Positions 59,236 to 64,000 of a stretch of DNA of 64,000 nucleotides are shown one piece after another. Location: positions 3,720,001-3,784,000 of the forward strand of contig NZ_CP047173.1 in assembly GCF_009834185.1 (NCBI RefSeq), read 5' to 3'. The notes beneath the pieces were generated by a model. The model did no database searches. It saw only the letters and a list, made by a program, of their open reading frames with translations, and was not told the DNA's origin. A program made the translations under genes and the position numbers. Positions within the stretch are counted from its first letter, which is position 1; each line of letters begins with the position of its first letter. This DNA comes from Rathayibacter sp. VKM Ac-2760. Lineage in GTDB: Bacteria > Actinomycetota > Actinomycetes > Actinomycetales > Microbacteriaceae.

Positions 59236-61053
59236 GTGATCCCTCGCTCCACCTCGTCGCGCCGCCCCGCCGGTCGCCTGCGCCGCCTCCTGGCCGCGAC
59301 CGCCGCCGCAGCCGTCGTCACCGCCGGTCTCGTCGGCGCCGCCGCGCTCCCCGCGCACGCCGCCGATGCCACGCAGACCGGTGCCGGCCGCTACGTCGTC
59401 ACCGTCGACTCGAAGGCCGTGTCGACGACGCTCGCGAGCGCCCTCGGCCTCTCGCTCGACGCGTCCTACGGCGGAGGCGTCGCCGGCTTCACCGCGACCC
59501 TCACCGCCCGGCAGCACGCGATCCTCGCCGCCGACAGCCGCGTCCTCGCCCTCTCGCCCGCCGACCAGGTGGTCGAGGGCCAGGCGCAGACGATGCCCGC
59601 GCACGTGCTGACCGCCGAGGCCGACAAGGCCCCGGTCAGCGCCGGCGACGGCGTCACGAACTGGAACGGCCCCGCCGTCGCGGTCATCGACTCCGGCGTG
59701 AGCGCGCACCCCGACTACAACCTGGCCAAGCAGGTCAACTGCTTCGGCTCCGGCACCGCCGAGGACGCGAACGGCCACGGCACCGGCGTCTCCGGCTACA
59801 TGACCGCGCTCGACAACGGCTCCGGCACCGTCGGCATCGCCCCCGGTGCGCCGATCTACTCGGTCCGCGCGCTCGACGCGAACAACAAGGGCAACGTCTC
59901 CACCCTGATGTGCGCGCTCGACTGGGTGTCGCAGAACGCGGCGACGTACAACATCAAGGTCGTCAACATGTCGCTCGCCACCAACGGCGCGGACGACGGC
60001 AACTGCGGCCGCACCGACGGCGACGCCATCCACCAGTCGGTCTGCGACCTCGTCGCGAAGGGCGTGACCGTGGTCTCGGCCGCCGGCAACTCCGCCGCCG
60101 ACCTGTCGAAGTGGATCCCCGCCGCGTACGACGAGGTCCTCGCCGTCACCAACTTCGCGAACTACGACGGCAAGCCGGGCTCGCTCGCGGCCGTCCCGTG
60201 CTCGAACGTCACCACCAAGGACGACAGCTACACGCTGAACAGCAACTACGCGTCCGCCGCCGACGCCGCGCACACGATCGCCGCGCCCGGCACCTGCCCC
60301 TACACCACCAAGAAGGGCAGCGGCTACGCGTACATCCAGACCGGCACCAGCATGTCGACGGCCGCCGCCTCCGGCGTCGTCCTCGACTGCCTCGCGGCCG
60401 GCGGATCCTGCGTGGGCAAGAGCCCGGCGCAGGTCATCACCCAGGTGATCGCCCAGGCCAAGTCGGCCACGCTCGACCGCGGCCGCACCTTCACGGGCGA
60501 CCCGACCAGCCCCGTCTCCGGCCGCTACTACGGCTACGGCGTGAGCACGATCCCGGTGGGGACGGTCGTGACGCCGACGCCGACCGCCACTCCGACCGCT
60601 ACTCCGACCGCTACTCCGACGCCGACTGCGACGCCGACGCCCACCGCGACCGCGACGCCCACGCCGACCGCGACGCCGACGGCCACCGCGACTCCGAAGC
60701 CCACCGCGACTCCGACCGCGACCGCCACGCCGACCCCGACCGCGACGCCGACCTCCGGCGCCGACACGGTGAAGCCGCAGGCGAAGATCGTCTCGCCCGC
60801 CAGCCAGACGACGGTCACCGGCACCGTGACGCTCGTCGCCAACGCGAGTGACAACGTCGGCGTCTCGAGCGTCGCCTTCTGGTCCGGCTCGACCAAGCTC
60901 GGCGACGGCGTGAAGCAGGCCGACGGCAGCTGGTCGCTCACCGCGAACAGCAAGAACTGGCCGAACGCGACCTACACCGTCGTCGCCAAGGCGACCGACG
61001 CCGCGGGCAACGTGGGCGCCAGCGCGTCGATCGCCCTCCTGATCAAGAACTGA
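59236..61053 (+). CDS. Secreted subtilisin-like serine protease (S8) with Thr/Pro linker and Ig-like domain
   Basis: A 605-residue exported protease. The signal peptide ends near PAHAADA (about residue 43), and an I9-like propeptide follows. The S8 catalytic domain has D152 (AVIDSGVSAHPDY), H181 (GHGTGVSGY), the oxyanion Asn (SAAGNSAAD) and S372 (TGTSMSTAAASG; the usual Pro after GTSMA is absent). Then comes an about 60-residue Thr-Pro-Ala repeat linker (60570-60760) and a C-terminal bacterial Ig-like domain (KPQAKIVSPASQTTVTGTV). GTG start. Possibly an extracellular nutrition or virulence protease. Confidence 0.9.
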   Translation: MIPRSTSSRRPAGRLRRLLAATAAAAVVTAGLVGAAALPAHAADATQTGAGRYVVTVDSKAVSTTLASALGLSLDASYGGGVAGFTATLTARQHAILAADSRVLALSPADQVVEGQAQTMPAHVLTAEADKAPVSAGDGVTNWNGPAVAVIDSGVSAHPDYNLAKQVNCFGSGTAEDANGHGTGVSGYMTALDNGSGTVGIAPGAPIYSVRALDANNKGNVSTLMCALDWVSQNAATYNIKVVNMSLATNGADDGNCGRTDGDAIHQSVCDLVAKGVTVVSAAGNSAADLSKWIPAAYDEVLAVTNFANYDGKPGSLAAVPCSNVTTKDDSYTLNSNYASAADAAHTIAAPGTCPYTTKKGSGYAYIQTGTSMSTAAASGVVLDCLAAGGSCVGKSPAQVITQVIAQAKSATLDRGRTFTGDPTSPVSGRYYGYGVSTIPVGTVVTPTPTATPTATPTATPTPTATPTPTATATPTPTATPTATATPKPTATPTATATPTPTATPTSGADTVKPQAKIVSPASQTTVTGTVTLVANASDNVGVSSVAFWSGSTKLGDGVKQADGSWSLTANSKNWPNATYTVVAKATDAAGNVGASASIALLIKN

Positions 61054-61078
61054 CCCGACCCGCACGGTCGGCGCAGTC

Positions 61079-61119
61079 CGAACGGCCCGGCTCCCTCCTT
61101 GGAGGAGCCGGGCCGTTCG
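61079..61119 (+). terminator. Strong intrinsic-type terminator
   Basis: Perfect 16-base arms (61079-61094 and 61104-61119, CGAACGGCCCGGCTCC) with a 9-base loop, 26 bases after the protease stop codon. Confidence 0.85.
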
Positions 61120-61125
61120 CGTGTC

Positions 61126-61214
61126 CGCCCGAGCTCGGGCTCGCAGATTCGTCTCCGGCTCGCCGGAACCGTCGATTCCTGCGAGCCCGACCGCGTTCCG
61201 CGAGCCGGAGGTGA
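61126..61214. repeat. Single unit related to the 45-kb minisatellite
   Basis: GATTCCTGCGAGCCCGAC followed by GTTCCGCGAGCCGGAGGT, with an upstream GGCTCGC box: the same two-box layout as the 92-bp units at 45147-45906, 15 kb away. Confidence 0.55.
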
Positions 61215-61344
61215 CGTCGGAGGCGACGACGCGGGCGGAGTCCGTCCCACGAGGCGGGCACGGCGTCAAGGGCGCGTGCGCGGGTGGCGCGGTCCGTAGC
61301 GTCGGAGGCGCGCGGTCGACCTCCGGCCGCACGGAGAGGCAGTC

Positions 61345-61557
61345 ATGAGCGACACCGAGCAGAACGGCCCCGTCATGGACGGCGCCGAGGACGCGAGCAA
61401 CGACGACAAGCTGAGCGGTCTGATCGAGCAGGTCGACCACGACCACGGCGACGAGGGCGCGGGCGCCATGGCCGACGCCCTCCGCGATCGCGCCGACGAG
61501 ACCGACACCGAGATCACCTCGACCGACGAGACGGAGACCCGCACCGAGACGGAGTGA
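61345..61557 (+). CDS. Small acidic hypothetical protein
   Basis: 70 residues, strongly acidic (Asp/Glu-rich, ending TSTDETETRTETE), with DHDHGDEGAG in the middle, no Cys and no hydrophobic segment, so probably disordered and soluble. GGAGAGG before the ATG is a good ribosome site. It stands alone between a terminator and a repeat cluster. Function unknown. Confidence 0.6.
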   Translation: MSDTEQNGPVMDGAEDASNDDKLSGLIEQVDHDHGDEGAGAMADALRDRADETDTEITSTDETETRTETE

Positions 61558-61903
61558 CGGCGGGCGCGCGGCCCCTGGGTGCGGCGCGCCGAGCCTCGTC
61601 GGTTCGAACACGGATCTCGAGACGCCCGCGCTGCGGGCTGCTCGATCAGCAGGGGCCGCCCGCCGGTCGAGCAGCCCGCAGGGCGCCGCGCGATGCAGAG
61701 CCCCTGCTGGTCGAGTAGCCCGCAGGGCGCCGCACCATGCAAAGCGCTTGCTGGTCGAGTAGCCGCCTCCGGCGGCGTATCGAGACCCACGTTGTCCGGT
61801 CGTCCGGGAGCGAGCCTCCTCCCCAGCCCGTCATCCGACCGCGCTGTCCCCGAACAACACAGCACGCCGTTCGCATGTCGGTGGCCGCTGCTTGGATACT
61901 CGT
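61558..61903. repeat. Cluster of four dispersed palindromic repeats
   Basis: Units at about 61613-61652, 61664-61690, 61702-61735 and 61747-61789, in mixed orientation and completeness; only the last is full length (CTTGCTGGTCGAGTAGC...GCGTATCGAGACCC). 61790-61903 shows no gene. Confidence 0.75.
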
Positions 61904-63208
61904 ATGAAAGAAGATGAGGATGTGGCAGCACTCGCGGAGGTGCGCGACTGCTTCGACGGCTCCGCCGACGATGAGCGCTCCACTTCCCCGACGCGCCTTC
62001 GGGCGGCCGAGCGCCTGCACCGTGGCTACCGGCTCGCGCTCGCGATCCCGGACGCGTTCGCCCGCGGCGCGTCGCGCAGTGAGACCCGCGACCTGGTCGA
62101 GCGCTCCATCCGCGCCGAGCTCGCGGTGGCGTACAGCCAGTCGGAGCGGGAGGTGTCCCGCCGCCTCGAGACCGCACAGATGCTGATGGAGCACCTCCCC
62201 CTCACCCGCGCGCTGCTACGCGACGCGAAGATCCTGTGGGAGGTCGGCGAGGCGATCTGCAGAACCGCGAGCAGTCTCCCCGAAGCCTCCCGCACGGCAG
62301 TCGACGAGCGCGCGGCCGACGCGGCGTTGACCATGACCACCGCGCAGTTGCGTCGCGCCCTGACCCGCTGGCGAGAGGAGCTGCACGAGCAGCCCCTCGC
62401 CGAGCGCCACGCACGCGCGAAGGAAGACCGGGCCGTGTGGGTCACGCCGGACGTGGACGGCATGGCGACGCTGTGTCTGCACGGTCCCGCCCCGACGGTG
62501 ACGGGCGCCTACGAGCGGCTCCGGCGCATCGCCCGGACACTTCGGGACGAGGGCGACCCGCGCACCCTGCAACAGCTCAGCGCGGACGCGGCGATCGATC
62601 TGCTCTGCGACGGCGACATCGCCGGCACCACCCCCGACGCCGAGCACCGGCCGGACCCGACGTTCGTCCCGGGCATCCGCGCCGAGGTGCGCCTCACGCT
62701 CGCCGCGTCCACCGCGGTCGGCCTCGACGACGCCCCCGCGGACCTCGACGGCTACGGACCCGTCCCCGCGGAGATCGCCCGGGAGCTGATCCGCACTGCC
62801 GCGTCGTTCACGCGGGTCCTCACCGATCCGGACACCGGCGCGGTCGTCTCGGTCGGCCGGACCTGGCGCGTGCCACCGCCGCAGATGCGCCTGCACCTCC
62901 AGCTCCGAGACCAGACCTGCCGCTTCCCCGGCTGCACCCGCAGCGCCAGTAGCTCGGAGGCCGATCACTCGATCGAGTGGCGCAACGGCGGCGAGACCTC
63001 GCTCGAGAACCTCGTCTCGCTCTGCACCTCCCACCACCACGTCCGGCACGGCGACCAGTGGAGCTACGACAGGGACGACGAGGACGGGTCCATCACCTGG
63101 ACGACGCCGACCGGACGGCGGATCAGCACCCGGCCACCCCCGCTCCCGGGGCGACCACCCGACCCGCCGCCGCGACCGCACTTCGTCGACGGACCCGCCC
63201 CGTTCTGA
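61904..63208 (+). CDS. DUF222/HNH endonuclease domain protein
   Basis: A 434-residue protein. Residues 1 to about 330 form the all-helical DUF222 (13E12-like) domain. The HNH nuclease near the C-terminus is CRFPGCTRSASSSEADHSIE followed by W, with N-G-G and LVSLCTSHHHVRHGDQW, giving the zinc and catalytic His/Asn positions. Such genes are repeated in actinobacterial genomes and often considered mobile. Start taken at ATG 61904; an in-frame TTG lies four codons upstream (61892). A Pro-rich tail ends the protein. Confidence 0.87.
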   Translation: MKEDEDVAALAEVRDCFDGSADDERSTSPTRLRAAERLHRGYRLALAIPDAFARGASRSETRDLVERSIRAELAVAYSQSEREVSRRLETAQMLMEHLPLTRALLRDAKILWEVGEAICRTASSLPEASRTAVDERAADAALTMTTAQLRRALTRWREELHEQPLAERHARAKEDRAVWVTPDVDGMATLCLHGPAPTVTGAYERLRRIARTLRDEGDPRTLQQLSADAAIDLLCDGDIAGTTPDAEHRPDPTFVPGIRAEVRLTLAASTAVGLDDAPADLDGYGPVPAEIARELIRTAASFTRVLTDPDTGAVVSVGRTWRVPPPQMRLHLQLRDQTCRFPGCTRSASSSEADHSIEWRNGGETSLENLVSLCTSHHHVRHGDQWSYDRDDEDGSITWTTPTGRRISTRPPPLPGRPPDPPPRPHFVDGPAPF

Positions 63209-63231
63209 CGGACGCCGATCAGCACCACGCC

Positions 63232-63278
63232 GATCGACCACCCCGATCCACCACCCCCGATCCACCACCCCCGATCCA
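63232..63278. repeat. Tandem 13-14 bp repeat upstream of the isochorismatase gene
   Basis: GATCGACCACCCC, then GATCCACCACCCCC twice, then GATCCA, ending at the GGAG ribosome site (63277-63280) of the next gene. Confidence 0.8.
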
Positions 63279-63289
63279 GGAGACCCACC

Positions 63290-63925
63290 ATGACCTCACC
63301 CCGCCGCGCCCTGATCCTCGTCGACGTCCAGCAGGAGTACTTCGCCGGGCCGCTCGAGATCCGCTTCCCGCCGCACTCGTCCTCCCTGCCCGCCATCACC
63401 GCCGCGCTCGATGCGGCGACGGCCGCCGGCCTGCCGATCGCGGCGATCCGGCACAGCAGCGGCGAGGGCGCGCCCGTCTTCGCGCCCGGCACCCCGGGCT
63501 TCGAGCTGCACCCCGAGATCGAGCGCCGCCGGAGCGACGACTGGGCGTCGATCACCAAGCAGTACGGCACCGTCTTCGCCGGCACCGACCTGCTCGCCTG
63601 GCTGCGGGAGCACGACGTCGACACGATCACCCTGGTCGGCTACATGACCAACAACTGCATCCTCGCCTCGGCGGCCGAGGCCGAGACGCACGGGCTCACC
63701 GCGGAGGTGCTCTCCGACGCGACCGGCGCGATCGCGATCTCGAACGCCGCCGGCTCCGTCGACGCCGAGACCGTGCACACCACTCTGCTCGCCCTGCTGA
63801 ACTCCAACTTCGCCGCCGTCGCCACGACCGCCGCCTGGACCGACGCCGTCACCGCCGGCGACGCACTCCCTCAGAGCGACCTCGGCAGCTCGGCCGTCGC
63901 CGGCGCCGCGCTGCCGCCGCGCTGA
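63290..63925 (+). CDS. Cysteine hydrolase, isochorismatase family
   Basis: A 211-residue member of the isochorismatase/nicotinamidase superfamily. The catalytic triad is visible: Asp in ALILVDVQQEYF, Lys in SITKQYGTVF, and Cys in VGYMTNNCILASAAEA, preceded by the expected cis-peptide region. The substrate could be an amide or isochorismate-like compound; it is not part of a siderophore cluster here. GGAG upstream of the ATG, with the 14-bp tandem repeat immediately before it. Confidence 0.87.
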   Translation: MTSPRRALILVDVQQEYFAGPLEIRFPPHSSSLPAITAALDAATAAGLPIAAIRHSSGEGAPVFAPGTPGFELHPEIERRRSDDWASITKQYGTVFAGTDLLAWLREHDVDTITLVGYMTNNCILASAAEAETHGLTAEVLSDATGAIAISNAAGSVDAETVHTTLLALLNSNFAAVATTAAWTDAVTAGDALPQSDLGSSAVAGAALPPR

Positions 63926-63950
63926 GGCCCCGCCGCCGGCGAGCACGCGG

Positions 63951-64000
63951 TCAGCGCTCCGGCGGCGGCGGGAACGGGCGGGTCGAGCGCGGGGCGGCCG
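63951..64000 (-). CDS. C-terminal end of an unidentified protein (partial)
   Basis: Read leftward from the window edge, a frame ends AAPRSTRPFPPPPER and a TGA at 63951. The Pro-rich tail and convergent position relative to the hydrolase gene make a real gene end plausible, but 15 residues are too few to identify it. Confidence 0.3.
   Translation of the reverse strand, partial: AAPRSTRPFPPPPER

Noticed and set aside
61596..61612. GGTTCGAACAC resembling a tRNA T-loop
   Set aside because: No acceptor or anticodon stem can be built around it; it belongs to the repeat cluster spacer.

Overview
The window is a high-G+C chromosomal segment (about 70% G+C by eye) from an actinobacterium. Third-codon-position G/C bias, many leaderless genes preceded by a TANNNT box 6-7 nt before the start codon, ATGA/GTGA overlaps inside operons, a DUF222/HNH endonuclease, a BCKDH-type E1/E2 operon and an LAXTG-type cell-wall anchor all fit Microbacteriaceae (Rathayibacter/Curtobacterium/Clavibacter-like). 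That placement is an inference; there is no rRNA or tRNA here to anchor it.

Left third (1-24.8 kb): mostly independent metabolic, transport and regulatory genes. These are a prpD fragment, an exopolyphosphatase, a DHA2 drug-type MFS pump with an apparent CTG start, a NIPSNAP-like protein, an SDR/FAD-oxidoreductase pair, a membrane esterase, an MBL hydrolase divergent from a TetR regulator, a CynX-type MFS exporter divergent from a FadR-type regulator, a DoxX protein and a short asparaginase-like protein. The znuA-znuC-znuB-zur zinc operon follows, with a Zur-box-like palindrome between its -35 and -10. Then come a frameshifted DszC/SfnB-like flavin monooxygenase, sugar O-acetyltransferases, a LacI regulator, a GH51 arabinofuranosidase with a perfect operator palindrome, and an MFS/acetyltransferase/TetR module.

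Middle (24.8-42 kb): glutaminase, a repeat-rich spacer, the E1alpha-E1beta-E2 branched-chain 2-oxoacid dehydrogenase operon, an aminotransferase, a small WXG protein with a frameshifted alpha/beta hydrolase, and LMW tyrosine phosphatase overlapping purB. Two convergent nuclease-like genes follow (T5orf172/GIY-YIG type, and zinc-ribbon plus Vsr-like fold). Next is a 1021-residue thioester-domain-like surface protein ending in LADTG, divergent from a small winged-helix regulator, and then two small membrane-protein genes.

Right third (42-59 kb): an exopolysaccharide locus. It has an acetyltransferase, a GT4-like enzyme and a fused PssD/PssE-like glycosyltransferase; an 8-unit 92-bp minisatellite; a leftward operon (chain-length protein, Wzy polymerase, GT2, Wzx flippase, SGNH lipoprotein); and a rightward operon (GT4, GT2, WS/DGAT-type O-acyltransferase, hexapeptide acetyltransferase, GT2, GT4-like). 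No priming phosphoglycosyltransferase is visible. The right edge carries a secreted subtilisin with a Thr/Pro linker, a small acidic protein, a DUF222 HNH endonuclease and an isochorismatase-like hydrolase.

Non-coding structure is unusually rich. There are two copies of a long hairpin element, many copies of a dispersed palindromic repeat at operon ends, a 117-bp tandem duplication with a diverged third copy, the minisatellite, and a shared motif upstream of three exopolysaccharide transcription units. Three genes are interrupted by apparent single-base changes in C or G runs of four, which suggests assembly errors as much as true decay.
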